From DATJLY01 sp035518375 (lineage in GTDB: Bacteria > Pseudomonadota > Alphaproteobacteria > ATCC43930 > CGMCC-115725), in contig DATIXQ010000026.1 of NCBI GenBank assembly GCA_035518375.1, forward strand, positions 8,507 through 72,506: a DNA stretch of 64,000 nucleotides, written 5' to 3'. This document shows, piece after piece, positions 45,461 to 55,664 of the stretch. The first letter of the stretch is position 1; each line of letters starts with the position of its first letter. The position numbers were made by a program, and so were the translations under genes. The notes beneath the pieces are model-generated. The model was not told the DNA's origin, made no database searches, and worked only from the letters and a program-made list of their open reading frames with translations.

Positions 45461-47176
45461 ATGACCGACCGCCTTTCGATCGCCATCGCCCAGCTCGATC
45501 CGACCGTGGGCGACATCGCCGGCAACATCGCGAAGCTCGATGCGGCGCGCGCGGAAGGCGCGCGGCTGGGCGTCGATCTCGTCGTGGCGTCGGAGCTTTT
45601 CGTCGCGGGCTATCCGCCGGAGGACCTGGTGTTGAAGCCCGCCTTCGTCGCGGCCTGCCAGAACGCCGCGCAGGAGTTCGCGCGCGCGACCGCCCAGGGG
45701 CCGGGTGTGCTCTTCGGCTGCCCGTGGCGCCAGGACGGCAAGGTCTACAACGCCGTCGTCCTGGCCGAGGGCGGCCGCGTCGCCGCGCTCCGCTTCAAGC
45801 ACGATCTGCCGAACTATGGCGTCTTCGACGAGAAACGCGTCTTCGCAGCCGGGCCTGCACCTGGCCCCATTCCGTTCCGCGGCGTGCGGCTCGGCGTGAT
45901 GGTGTGCGAGGATATGTGGTCGATGGATGCGACCGAATGCTTGAGCGAATCGGGCGCCGAACTCCTCGTCGTCATCAACGGCTCGCCGTTCGAGACCGAT
46001 AAGCGCGACGAGCGCATCGAGCTTGCGGTGGCGCGCGTCAAGGAGAGCGGCCTGCCGCTCCTTTACGTGAACCAGGTCGGGGGGCAGGACGAGCTTGTGT
46101 TCGACGGCGCATCCTTCGCGCTCGATGCGGCGTGCACGCTGAAAGTCCAGGCGCCGTGCTGGCGCGAGGCGCTCCTTGTGTCCGAGTGGCGGCGCGAAGC
46201 CGAGGGCTGGACCGTTGCGGAGGGTGCGCTGGTGCCGCCGCCGGAAGGGACGGAGGCGTTCTACGAGGCACTCGTGCTGGGCCTGCGCGACTATGTGCGC
46301 AAGAACCGCTTCCCCGGTGTCGTCCTCGGGCTTTCGGGCGGTATCGATTCGGCGCTCACGGCGGCGCTCGCAACCGATGCATTGGGCGCCGAGCAGGTCC
46401 ATTGCGTGATGATGCCGTCGCCCTATACCTCGCGCGAAAGCCTCGAGGATGCGGCGCTTGTCGCAGAACTCCTCGGCACGGAACTGCGCTCGATCGACAT
46501 CGGCCCGGCGATGGCCGCGATGGACGCGATGCTGAAGCCCTCCTTCGAGGGGCGCGCGCCCGACATCACGGAAGAGAACATCCAGTCGCGCGCGCGCGGT
46601 ATGACGCTCATGGCGCTCTCCAACAAGTTCGGCTGGATGGTCTTGTCGACCGGCAACAAGTCGGAGATGTCGGCGGGCTATGCGACGCTCTATGGCGACA
46701 TGTGCGGCGGCTATGCCGTCTTGAAGGACGTCTACAAGATGTCGGTGTTCGAGCTTTCGCGCTGGCGCAACGAGCGTCGCACGCCTGGCATGCTCGGCCC
46801 CGCGGGCCGCGTCATGCCGGAGCGCGTCATCACGAAGCCGCCGTCGGCGGAGTTGAAGCCCAACCAGAAGGACGAGGACACGCTGCCGCCCTACGCGGTG
46901 CTCGACGATATTCTGCAATGCCTCGTCGAACATGAAATGACGGTGCCTGAGATCGTCGCGCGCGGCCACGCGGAGGCGACGGTGCGCATGGTGTGGCGGA
47001 TGCTCGACCGTGCCGAATACAAGCGCCGGCAGGCACCGCCCGGCGTCAAGGTGACGCGCCGCGCCTTCGGGCGCGACCGCCGCTATCCCATCACCAACAT
47101 TTTCCAGGACGAGGGCCCGGTTCCGACGACCGAGCCCGGTGAGACGCCGCGCGCCCCCGCGCCACAGCCCGGCTGA
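45461..47176 (+). CDS. nadE: Glutamine-dependent NAD+ synthase
   Basis: A 571-residue two-domain enzyme that amidates nicotinate adenine dinucleotide to NAD+. The N-terminal nitrilase-like glutaminase has the Glu-Lys-Cys triad in ASELFVAGYPPEDL, RFKHDLPNYGVFDE and VCEDMW. The C-terminal synthetase has the PP-loop LGLSGGIDSALTAAL and STGNKSEMSAGYATLYGDM. CGAGGAAGG precedes the ATG at 45,461. Ends seven bases before cysS. Confidence 0.97.
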   Translation: MTDRLSIAIAQLDPTVGDIAGNIAKLDAARAEGARLGVDLVVASELFVAGYPPEDLVLKPAFVAACQNAAQEFARATAQGPGVLFGCPWRQDGKVYNAVVLAEGGRVAALRFKHDLPNYGVFDEKRVFAAGPAPGPIPFRGVRLGVMVCEDMWSMDATECLSESGAELLVVINGSPFETDKRDERIELAVARVKESGLPLLYVNQVGGQDELVFDGASFALDAACTLKVQAPCWREALLVSEWRREAEGWTVAEGALVPPPEGTEAFYEALVLGLRDYVRKNRFPGVVLGLSGGIDSALTAALATDALGAEQVHCVMMPSPYTSRESLEDAALVAELLGTELRSIDIGPAMAAMDAMLKPSFEGRAPDITEENIQSRARGMTLMALSNKFGWMVLSTGNKSEMSAGYATLYGDMCGGYAVLKDVYKMSVFELSRWRNERRTPGMLGPAGRVMPERVITKPPSAELKPNQKDEDTLPPYAVLDDILQCLVEHEMTVPEIVARGHAEATVRMVWRMLDRAEYKRRQAPPGVKVTRRAFGRDRRYPITNIFQDEGPVPTTEPGETPRAPAPQPG

Positions 47177-47182
47177 GGCGTC

Positions 47183-48541
<1,359 letters not shown>

Positions 48542-48584
48542 GGGGCCACTCGAAAAATCAGCGTCCGCTCGCTAGTCTCCGCCG

Positions 48585-50174
48585 ATGGCGGGCGAGCGCA
48601 TCTATCTCTACGACACGACCCTGCGCGACGGCGCGCAGACGCAAGGCGTCGATTTCGGCGTCCCCGACAAGATCGCAATTGCGCGCGAATTGGACCTGCT
48701 CGGCATCGACTATATCGAGGGCGGCTGGCCCGGTGCCAATCCGACCGACGATGCCTTTTTCGCCAAAGCTCCGGCGCTTGCGCGCGCGAAGATTGCTGCC
48801 TTCGGCATGACGCGGCGGAGTGGACGCAGCGCTGCCAACGATCCCGGCCTTGCCGCCGTGCTTTCCTCCGGCGCCAAGGTCGCGACGCTCGTCGGCAAGA
48901 CCTGGGATTTCCACGCGCAGGTGGCCTTGGGCGTGAGCCTCGCCGAGAACGTGGCGATGATCGGCGAGTCCGTCACGCACGCAGCGAGCCGCCTCGACGA
49001 GGTCATGTTCGACGCCGAGCATTTCTTCGACGGCTACAAGGCCAATTCCGGCTTTGCATTCGATTGCCTCAAGGCGGCGCATGATGGCGGCGCGCGCTGG
49101 CTCGTGCTCTGCGACACGAACGGCGGCACGCTGCCCGAGGAGGTCGAGCGCATCGTGGCGGCGGTGGCCAAGTCCATTCCGGCCGACAAGATCGCGATCC
49201 ACTGCCACAACGATACCGGCAATGCGGTCGCGAATTCGCTGGCCGCGGTGCGCGCCGGCGCGCGCCAGATCCAGGGCACGGTGAACGGCCTGGGCGAGCG
49301 CTGCGGCAACGCCAATCTCGTGACGCTTATCCCGACGCTCGCGCTGAAACTGGGCTACCGCACCGGCGTCGATGAGGCCGGGATGAAGCGCCTGACGCAT
49401 ATCTCGCGCTTCCTCGACGAGCGCTTGAACCGCCCGCCCGACCGCCACGCGCCCTATGTCGGCGAGGCGGCGTTTGCGCACAAGGGCGGGCTTCATGTCT
49501 CTGCGGTCGAGAAGGACCCGCGCTCCTACGAGCATATCGATCCTGCGCTCGTTGGGAACCGCCGCCACGTCGTCGTGTCCGACCAGGCCGGCAAGGCGAA
49601 CCTGCTGGCGCGGCTCAGGGAGCTCGACATCGCGGTCGAGCCCGACCATCCGAAGCTCGGCACGCTTCTCGACGAGGTGAAGGCGCGCGAGTTCGCGGGC
49701 TATGCCTATGACGGCGCCGAGGCGAGCTTCGAGCTTCTGGCGCGGCGCACGCTCGGTTCGGTGCCGGAATATTTTCGGCTGCAGAGCTTTCGCGTTCTCG
49801 ACGAGCGGCGCTGGAACGCCAAGGGCGACCTCATCACGTTGAGCGAGGCGACGATCAAGGTGAACGTCGCCGGCCGCCAGGTGATGACCGTCGCCGAAGG
49901 GAATGGCCCGGTCAATGCGCTCGACGCGGCGTTGCGGAAAGCGCTCATCGAGAACTTCCCGGAGGTCGATGGCATCCGCCTCACCGACTACAAGGTGCGC
50001 ATCCTGACGCCGCAGGACGGAACTGGCGCCGTGACGCGCGTCATGATCGAGACCGCCGGCGAACACGAGACCTGGTCGACCGTCGGCGTTTCGACCAACG
50101 TCATCGACGCCTCCTACAACGCGCTCCACGACAGCCTCACCTACCGGCTCTTCCGTTCCGGCCGGACGGCATAG
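48585..50174 (+). CDS. cimA: (R)-citramalate synthase
   Basis: A 529-residue DRE-TIM metallolyase of the CimA type that joins pyruvate and acetyl-CoA to give citramalate for isoleucine, bypassing threonine. The start YLYDTTLRDGAQTQGVDF, IEGGWPGANPTD (characteristic of the CimA group rather than LeuA), the AIHCHNDTGNAVANS metal motif and NGLGERCGNANL are all seen. The regulatory LeuA-like domain (~380-525) ends the protein. A small chance remains that it is a homocitrate or isopropylmalate synthase relative. Confidence 0.93.
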   Translation: MAGERIYLYDTTLRDGAQTQGVDFGVPDKIAIARELDLLGIDYIEGGWPGANPTDDAFFAKAPALARAKIAAFGMTRRSGRSAANDPGLAAVLSSGAKVATLVGKTWDFHAQVALGVSLAENVAMIGESVTHAASRLDEVMFDAEHFFDGYKANSGFAFDCLKAAHDGGARWLVLCDTNGGTLPEEVERIVAAVAKSIPADKIAIHCHNDTGNAVANSLAAVRAGARQIQGTVNGLGERCGNANLVTLIPTLALKLGYRTGVDEAGMKRLTHISRFLDERLNRPPDRHAPYVGEAAFAHKGGLHVSAVEKDPRSYEHIDPALVGNRRHVVVSDQAGKANLLARLRELDIAVEPDHPKLGTLLDEVKAREFAGYAYDGAEASFELLARRTLGSVPEYFRLQSFRVLDERRWNAKGDLITLSEATIKVNVAGRQVMTVAEGNGPVNALDAALRKALIENFPEVDGIRLTDYKVRILTPQDGTGAVTRVMIETAGEHETWSTVGVSTNVIDASYNALHDSLTYRLFRSGRTA

Positions 50175-50178
50175 ACCC

Positions 50179-50946
50179 GTGGCCGGCACCGACCGCCGCC
50201 GCCACAGGCTCTCGGGCGGCCCTGCCATCGTCCTGGTCGCGCCACAGCTCGGCGAGAACATCGGCACCGCGGCGCGCGCCATGTTCAATTGCGGCTTGAC
50301 CGACCTGCGCCTCGTGCGCCCGCGCGACGGCTGGCCGAGCAAAAAGGCCGAGGCCGCGGCGAGCGGCGCCGACATGGTGCTCGAGCGCGCGCGCCTCTTC
50401 GACACGGTCGAGGACGCGATTGCGGGGCTGCGTCGCGTCTACGCCACGACCGCGCGCGACCGCTACATGGTGAAGCGCATCGTCACGCCGCGCGCGGCGG
50501 CGGGCGAGATCCGCGCGTTGATGGCGGCGGGCGAGGCGTGCGGCATCCTTTTCGGGCCGGAGCGCACCGGTCTATTGAACGAGCACATCGCGCTTGCCGA
50601 CACGGTGCTGAACGTGCCGCTCAACCCCGCCTTCTCGTCGCTCAACCTGGCGCAGGCCGTGCTTCTCGTCGGCTATGAATGGTTCGCGAGCGCCGACGAC
50701 ACCCCGCCTTCGCGCCTCGTTACCGGCCATTCGAAGCCGGCGACGAAGGAGCGCCTCATCCGCTTCTTCGAGCATCTCGAGGAGGAGCTCGACCGCAACG
50801 GCTTCATGCGCGACCCGGAAAAGCGCCCCAGCATGGTCCGGAACCTGCGCAACCTCTTCCAGCGCGCGGAATGCACCGAGCAGGAATTAAGGACGCTCCA
50901 CGGCGTCGTCACCTCGTTCGCGGGGCCGCGGCGAAGGAAGGAGTAG
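50179..50946 (+). CDS. trmJ: tRNA (cytidine/uridine-2'-O-)-methyltransferase TrmJ
   Basis: A 255-residue SPOUT methyltransferase that 2'-O-methylates position 32 of some tRNAs. It opens with IVLVAPQLGENIGTAARAMFNCGLTDLRLV, has the knot motifs GILFGPERTGL and VPLNPAFSSLNLAQAVLLVGYEW, and a C-terminal helical extension (~170-255) typical of TrmJ. The start is a GTG four bases past the cimA stop. The position next to cimA and cysS is a common one. Confidence 0.93.
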   Translation: MAGTDRRRHRLSGGPAIVLVAPQLGENIGTAARAMFNCGLTDLRLVRPRDGWPSKKAEAAASGADMVLERARLFDTVEDAIAGLRRVYATTARDRYMVKRIVTPRAAAGEIRALMAAGEACGILFGPERTGLLNEHIALADTVLNVPLNPAFSSLNLAQAVLLVGYEWFASADDTPPSRLVTGHSKPATKERLIRFFEHLEEELDRNGFMRDPEKRPSMVRNLRNLFQRAECTEQELRTLHGVVTSFAGPRRRKE

Positions 50947-50984
50947 TTCTGCAGCTTGCGCGGGTGAGAAATTTTGGGGGAAAC

Positions 50985-51443
50985 ATGCGGAAGTTGCTGG
51001 CAACTGTCATGACGCTGGTCTGCCTCGCGGGATGCGGCGGCACCAAGCAATTCGTCAAAACCTATCCGGGGCCGGACTTGCCTCCGGAGCAGCTTGCCTT
51101 GGTGAAGCCCGTCGTGGGCGTCGACGTGCTTTCCGTTGACGGCAAGAGCAGCTACGCCGCGCGGACGCAGCTTTCGGTTGGCTATGCGGATGTTGATATG
51201 GCGGTGATGCCGGGCCGGCATAGATTCCTGGTGGCGATGCGGACCGTCAATGCTTACTCGGTTGGCGCGCTGACGATCGAGCTCGACGCCCAGCCCGGGC
51301 ACAAATACATCATTACCGGTTCCCCCGACAGCCCGAACCGGTTCAAGCCGATCTTCGAAGACGTTACTGACAAGCCGGATCGCTACTGCGCGCAGGCCGG
51401 TGCGAGAAACTTCACAGGCTGCAGCAACGTCGTATTCAAGTGA
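50985..51443 (+). CDS. Hypothetical lipoprotein
   Basis: A 152-residue lipoprotein with lipobox CLAGC (Cys17). The mature part is beta-rich with QLSVGYADVDMAVMPGRHRFLVAMRT, LDAQPGHKYIITG and two late cysteines in YCAQAGARNFTGC that may form a disulfide. It looks like a small periplasmic domain of the kind often labelled PEGA-like, but I do not recognise a family with certainty. TGGGGGA precedes the ATG. Slightly lower GC than neighbours. Confidence 0.75.
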   Translation: MRKLLATVMTLVCLAGCGGTKQFVKTYPGPDLPPEQLALVKPVVGVDVLSVDGKSSYAARTQLSVGYADVDMAVMPGRHRFLVAMRTVNAYSVGALTIELDAQPGHKYIITGSPDSPNRFKPIFEDVTDKPDRYCAQAGARNFTGCSNVVFK

Positions 51444-51539
51444 GCCTGAACGGACTTGCGGCAACGGCGAAAGCGCGTGAGTATTTGCGCTTGGAGGCAA
51501 TCCGGGCGCCGCCGGCCGGCATGAGAAAGGGACGACTCG

Positions 51540-52682
51540 ATGCTCCCGAAACCCGAATCCGCCTGCTTCGTGATCGCCGACATCTCCGGCTACACCACCT
51601 TTCTCGCCGGCGTCGAGCTCGACCATGCACACGACATCATCGCCGACGTGATGGACACGGTGGTGAAGTGCCTGCGCCCGCCCTTCAGGCTCGCCAAGTT
51701 CGAGGGTGACGCCGCCTTCTTCTATGCGCTCACCGAGAAGATCGACGGCTCGGTTCTGCAGGACGCCATCGAGTCAGCGTATTTCGCGTTCCGGAAAAGG
51801 CTCCGCACCATCAAACAGGCAACTTCATGCGAGTGCAGCGCCTGCAGGCGGATGCAGCAGCTCGACCTGAAATTCGTGGGCCATCATGGCGAGTTCATCA
51901 AGCACAAGATGGCTGGTCGAGATGAGCTTGCCGGCAGCGACGTCATTCTCGTTCATCGTCTTCTTAAAAATGCGGTAAGCGACAGCCTCGGCGGCCATGC
52001 TTACGCCCTCTATTCCGACCTCTGCGTCCAGGCGATGGGAATCGATCCAATCGCACAAGGTCTCGTCGAGCACCGGGAGTCGATCGACGTCATCGGCGAA
52101 GTGAAGTGCTGGGTGCGCGATCTCGAAGTGGCATGGGCGAAGGAAACCGCGGATCAGAGGGTCGAGGTGACCCGAGACAAGGCGGCAAGCGTGATCGAGT
52201 TCGATATCGCTGCTCCGCGCCCGATCGTGTGGGAGTATTTTACGCTGCCGAACCTCCGGCCGAAATGGCGGGGCGCCGACGAAGTGCGCGAGACCTCGGC
52301 CAATGGTCGCCGCGGCGTTGGCACCACCAATCACTGCATGCATGGTCCGCACGCTGTTATCGAAGAGGTGCTCGACTGGCGTCCGTTCGATTACGTGACG
52401 TTGTCGACGCTGTTGCCCATGCCAGATGCGCCCAAGCTGATGCTCACCTACGCTTTCCTGGAAATGTCGGACAACGGCACGCACGTCGAGATTCGTGTCG
52501 GCAAGCCCAAGCCCAAAGACGTCGCGTTCCTCGAAAAGGTCGGCCCGGAATTCCAGAAGGTCATCACCCAGGAAGTCGCGGTCCTCCGAACCATGATCGA
52601 AGGACAGAGCGATCCTTCCGAGGAGCCGGCCCTGCCGATTTCGGCGGGCCGCTTTCGGACCCAGCCGGTCCGCGCGCATTGA
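51540..52682 (+). CDS. DUF2652 (nucleotide-cyclase-like) domain fused to an SRPBCC/START domain
   Basis: A 380-residue cytoplasmic two-domain protein. The N-terminal DUF2652 (~5-205) has FVIADISGYTTFLAGVELDHA, the family's cyclase-like start, then KFEGDAAFFYAL, a CECSACRRM cysteine cluster and LKFVGHHGEF. The C-terminal part (~210-355) is an SRPBCC lipid/hydrophobe-binding domain (VIEFDIAAPRPIVWEYF, DWRPFDYVTLST). DUF2652 resembles adenylyl cyclases but whether it makes a cyclic nucleotide is unknown. The fused ligand pocket suggests a ligand-tuned output. GGGACGACTCG precedes the ATG. Confidence 0.85.
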   Translation: MLPKPESACFVIADISGYTTFLAGVELDHAHDIIADVMDTVVKCLRPPFRLAKFEGDAAFFYALTEKIDGSVLQDAIESAYFAFRKRLRTIKQATSCECSACRRMQQLDLKFVGHHGEFIKHKMAGRDELAGSDVILVHRLLKNAVSDSLGGHAYALYSDLCVQAMGIDPIAQGLVEHRESIDVIGEVKCWVRDLEVAWAKETADQRVEVTRDKAASVIEFDIAAPRPIVWEYFTLPNLRPKWRGADEVRETSANGRRGVGTTNHCMHGPHAVIEEVLDWRPFDYVTLSTLLPMPDAPKLMLTYAFLEMSDNGTHVEIRVGKPKPKDVAFLEKVGPEFQKVITQEVAVLRTMIEGQSDPSEEPALPISAGRFRTQPVRAH

Positions 52683-52703
52683 CCGGCACCACCCCGGTCC
52701 CAA

Positions 52704-52731
52704 TTGACTTCCCGCCCTTCGCCCCTATAGT
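52704..52731 (+). promoter_or_regulatory. Sigma-70 promoter of rpsD
   Basis: TTGACT (52,704-52,709), 16 bases and TATAGT (52,726-52,731) form a strong promoter about 33 bases before the rpsD ATG. Confidence 0.72.
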
Positions 52732-52764
52732 GCGCCGCTTCCACCGCCTATCGACGGACAGGGT

Positions 52765-53385
52765 ATGAGCGTCAACCGCGCAGGGTCGAAGTACAAGATC
52801 AACCGCCGCCTCGGCGTCAACCTCTGGGGCCGCAGCAAAAGCCCGCTCAACCGCAACCGCGACTACGGCCCCGGCCAGCACGGGCAGCGCCGCAAGAAGC
52901 CGTCGGACTTCGGCACGCAGCTCATGGCGAAGCAGAAGCTCAAGGGCTATTACGGCAATATCGGCGAGCGCCAGTTCCGCAAATACTACGACGAGGCACG
53001 GCGCAGGAAAGGCGATACGGGCGATCACCTTGTGGCCCTCCTGGAGCGCCGGCTCGACTGCGTCGTCTACCGCCTCAAGTTCGCGCCGACGCCGTTTGCG
53101 GCGCGCCAGTTCGTCAATCACGGCCACATCCGCGTCAACGGCCGCCGCGTCACCATCCCCTCATATCTCGTCAAGGACGGCGACGCGATCGAAGTGCGCG
53201 ATCGCTCGAAGCAGATGGCCGTGATCCTCGAGGCGTCCAAATCGACCGAGCGCGACGTGCCCGATTACCTCGAGGTCGATCACGACGCGATGAAGGGCAA
53301 GTTCCTGCGCGCGCCCAAGCCCACGGACGTGCCTTATCCGGTGCCGATGAACCCCAGTCTCGTGGTCGAGTTCTACTCGCGCTAA
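52765..53385 (+). CDS. rpsD: 30S ribosomal protein S4
   Basis: A 206-residue primary 16S rRNA-binding protein. The N-terminal part has RRLGVNLWGRSKSPLNRNRDYGPGQHG and the S4 RNA-binding domain (~95-160) has RRLDCVVYRLKFAPT, ARQFVNHGHIRVNGRRV and PSYLVKDGDAIEV. It has its own promoter and is not in an alpha operon. Its stop overlaps the stop of the ArsR-like gene by four bases on the opposite strand. Confidence 0.99.
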   Translation: MSVNRAGSKYKINRRLGVNLWGRSKSPLNRNRDYGPGQHGQRRKKPSDFGTQLMAKQKLKGYYGNIGERQFRKYYDEARRRKGDTGDHLVALLERRLDCVVYRLKFAPTPFAARQFVNHGHIRVNGRRVTIPSYLVKDGDAIEVRDRSKQMAVILEASKSTERDVPDYLEVDHDAMKGKFLRAPKPTDVPYPVPMNPSLVVEFYSR

Positions 53386-54077
53386 GGCGCCTCGAGCGTC
53401 GCCCCGAATATTTCGGCGAACCCCGCGCGGCCCTTCTCGGTGATAGTGAGGGCGCGTCCGTCGCGCTGACGCTCGACCCAGTCGAGGTCAAAGGCGCGCG
53501 TCGCAATCGCGGCGCCGACCGCGCCGCCCAGATGCGGTCGCCGCTCGGTCCAATCGAGGCACGGCCGGCAAAAGGCACGCCGCGCGCGCCGCGCCTCGGC
53601 GATCCCGGCGCCGAACTGGTCGAGGAAGCGGACGCCGCGCTCGGTCACCTCGCCGCCATCCTCGCCCAGGACGATATGGCCCTCGCGCATGAGTGCGTCG
53701 GTCAGCGCCACGCCAAGCTTGCCGGCCAAGTGGTCGTAGCAGGTGCGTGCCGCGCGCAGTGCATCGTCGGCGCGCGAGTGCGGGCGATGGCGCGGAGGAC
53801 CTGCGGCGGCCACCGCCATGATGCTCTCGAGCATATGGGCGACAGCGGCGTTGGCGAGCCGGTAGTAGCGGTTGCGGCCTTGCTTCATGGCCGTGACGAG
53901 CCGGCCCTCTTCGAGCCGCGCCAGGTGCCCGCTCGCGGTCGGCCCCTTGACGCCGGCGAAGAAGGCGAGCTCACCCGCCGTGCGCGCGCGCCCGTCAAAA
54001 AGCGCCGTCAGCATCGCGGCACGTGCCGGATCGCCGGCGAGTGCCGCCACCGCGGCGAGATCAAGTGTTCCGTGCAT
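53382..54077 (-). CDS. ArsR-like winged-helix transcriptional regulator
   Basis: A 231-residue regulator with an N-terminal ArsR-type winged helix (~5-85): DPARAAMLTALFDGRARTAGELAF-type helices, GVKGPTASGHLARLEEGRLV as the recognition helix and KQGRNRYYRLAN as the wing. The C-terminal half (~110-225) has a second helical region and CRPCLDW, possibly a metal or oxidant site. It is divergent from the DHA2 exporter, which it probably represses, with a 134-base gap between them. Confidence 0.88.
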   Translation of the reverse strand: MHGTLDLAAVAALAGDPARAAMLTALFDGRARTAGELAFFAGVKGPTASGHLARLEEGRLVTAMKQGRNRYYRLANAAVAHMLESIMAVAAAGPPRHRPHSRADDALRAARTCYDHLAGKLGVALTDALMREGHIVLGEDGGEVTERGVRFLDQFGAGIAEARRARRAFCRPCLDWTERRPHLGGAVGAAIATRAFDLDWVERQRDGRALTITEKGRAGFAEIFGATLEAP

Positions 54078-54211
54078 GCTCCGAATCTAACGCTCGTGGC
54101 GGGCGTCTGACACCCGGAAACACTTCGGTCGGGACCGATGTATTCGCGGCGGAAACGGGCGCGGCAAGGGGCCAAGTTGGGGATGGCACAACCCGCATCC
54201 GCGAGGGAACA

Positions 54212-55606
54212 ATGATGGGAATGTCCCCAACCCGCCGCAGCGCGCCTGCAATCTCGGCGCCGCTGATCCTCTTCATCACTTGTCTCGGCTGCTTCACGGC
54301 GCAGATCGACACCTCCGTGGTGACGCTCGCGCTGCGCCGCATGGGCGATGCGCTCGGGATGGGCGTCGCTGGGCTGCAGGCGGTGGTCGATTCCTACAAC
54401 GTCGCCTATGCGAGCTTCCTGCTCACGGGTGGCACGCTCGGCGACCTCTATGGGCGCCGGCGCGTGCTGCTCATGGGCTTCGCGCTCTTTGCTTTGGGCT
54501 CGGCCGCGAGCGGAGTGGCGCCAGGGCCGGGTCTCCTCGTCGCCGGCCGCGCCGTGTCCGGGCTCGGCGCCGCGCTTCTGGTGCCGACCTCGCTCGCGAT
54601 CCTCGCCGTGGCCTATCCCGAGCCGGCGCGGCGCGGGCGCGCCATCGGCATCTGGGCCGCTTGCAACGGCCTTGCCTTCGCGGTCGGTCCGACGGTCGGC
54701 GGCTGGCTCGTCGACGCCGGCGGCTGGCGCAGCATCTTTCTCGCGATCGTGCCGGTGGGCGCGCTGGGCCTCGCGCTCGCCTGGACGTCGATCCCGGACT
54801 GGCGTGATCTTGGGGGCCGCCGCCTCGATCTTCCGGGCCAGGTGCTCGCGATTTCCGCCCTGGCCGCGCTCACACTCGTTGCGATCGAGGCGCCGCACTG
54901 GGGCTGGCTCGCGCCGGCGACGCTTGCGGCGGCGGCGGTCTTCCTCGTCGCGGGATTCGTCTTTGTCATGGTCGAGCGGCGCACGCCGGGCGCGATGGTG
55001 CCGCTCGATCTTCTGGCACGGCCGCGCCTTTCGACGTCGATGGCGGTCGCGTTCTGCATGACCTTCGGCATGTATGGCATGCTGTTCCTCATGCCGCTTT
55101 ATCTGCAGCTCGCGCGCGGCGACAGCGTATTCGTGGCGGGGGCGGAATTGCTGCCGCTGTCGCTGACCTTCTTCGTCGTGTCGAGCGCGTCAGGGCCGCT
55201 CGCGGCACGCGTCGGCCGTCGCGCGATGATGATGGCCGGCCAGAGCTTCATGGGATTGGGTCTTGTCGGATTGATCCTCGCCGTGCCGGGCAAGGCGCTT
55301 CTGCCGCTCGAGCTGGCCATGACGGTGGTTGGGCTGGGGCTCGGCCTCAACACCGGCCCGGTCATGACGGAAGCCGTGTCGAGCCTCAGCGAGGTGCGTT
55401 CCGGCACCGCTTCGGGCCTCACCAACACGGCGCGCATGGTGGGCGCGACCTTGGGCGTCGCGATCCAGGGGGCCGTATTTGCCGCGCTCGGCGGCATGAT
55501 TGCGGGGCTCGGGCCTGCGCTCGGCGTTGGCGCGGCCGCGGAATTCCTCGGCGCCCCCATCGCCTGGGGCCTGGCCGCGCGGCGCCTTGTACCCGAGCCC
55601 GGGTGA
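54212..55606 (+). CDS. MFS multidrug exporter, DHA2 family
   Basis: A 464-residue 14-helix drug:H+ antiporter. The first helix CFTAQIDTSVVTLALRRM, VVDSYNVAYASFLLTGGTLGDLYGRRRV with motif A, and GRAVSGLGAALLVPTSLAIL with motif C-type glycines fit the family. The ATG at 54,212 begins MMGMSPTRRS; longer frames run into the control region. It is divergent from an ArsR-like regulator, so substrate-induced derepression is likely. The substrate is unknown. Confidence 0.9.
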   Translation: MMGMSPTRRSAPAISAPLILFITCLGCFTAQIDTSVVTLALRRMGDALGMGVAGLQAVVDSYNVAYASFLLTGGTLGDLYGRRRVLLMGFALFALGSAASGVAPGPGLLVAGRAVSGLGAALLVPTSLAILAVAYPEPARRGRAIGIWAACNGLAFAVGPTVGGWLVDAGGWRSIFLAIVPVGALGLALAWTSIPDWRDLGGRRLDLPGQVLAISALAALTLVAIEAPHWGWLAPATLAAAAVFLVAGFVFVMVERRTPGAMVPLDLLARPRLSTSMAVAFCMTFGMYGMLFLMPLYLQLARGDSVFVAGAELLPLSLTFFVVSSASGPLAARVGRRAMMMAGQSFMGLGLVGLILAVPGKALLPLELAMTVVGLGLGLNTGPVMTEAVSSLSEVRSGTASGLTNTARMVGATLGVAIQGAVFAALGGMIAGLGPALGVGAAAEFLGAPIAWGLAARRLVPEPG

Positions 55607-55664
55607 GGGCGAGCCGCAAAGCCGCTATGCTCGTGCAGCGCGCAAAGAACAGCCGGGGGCCGCC

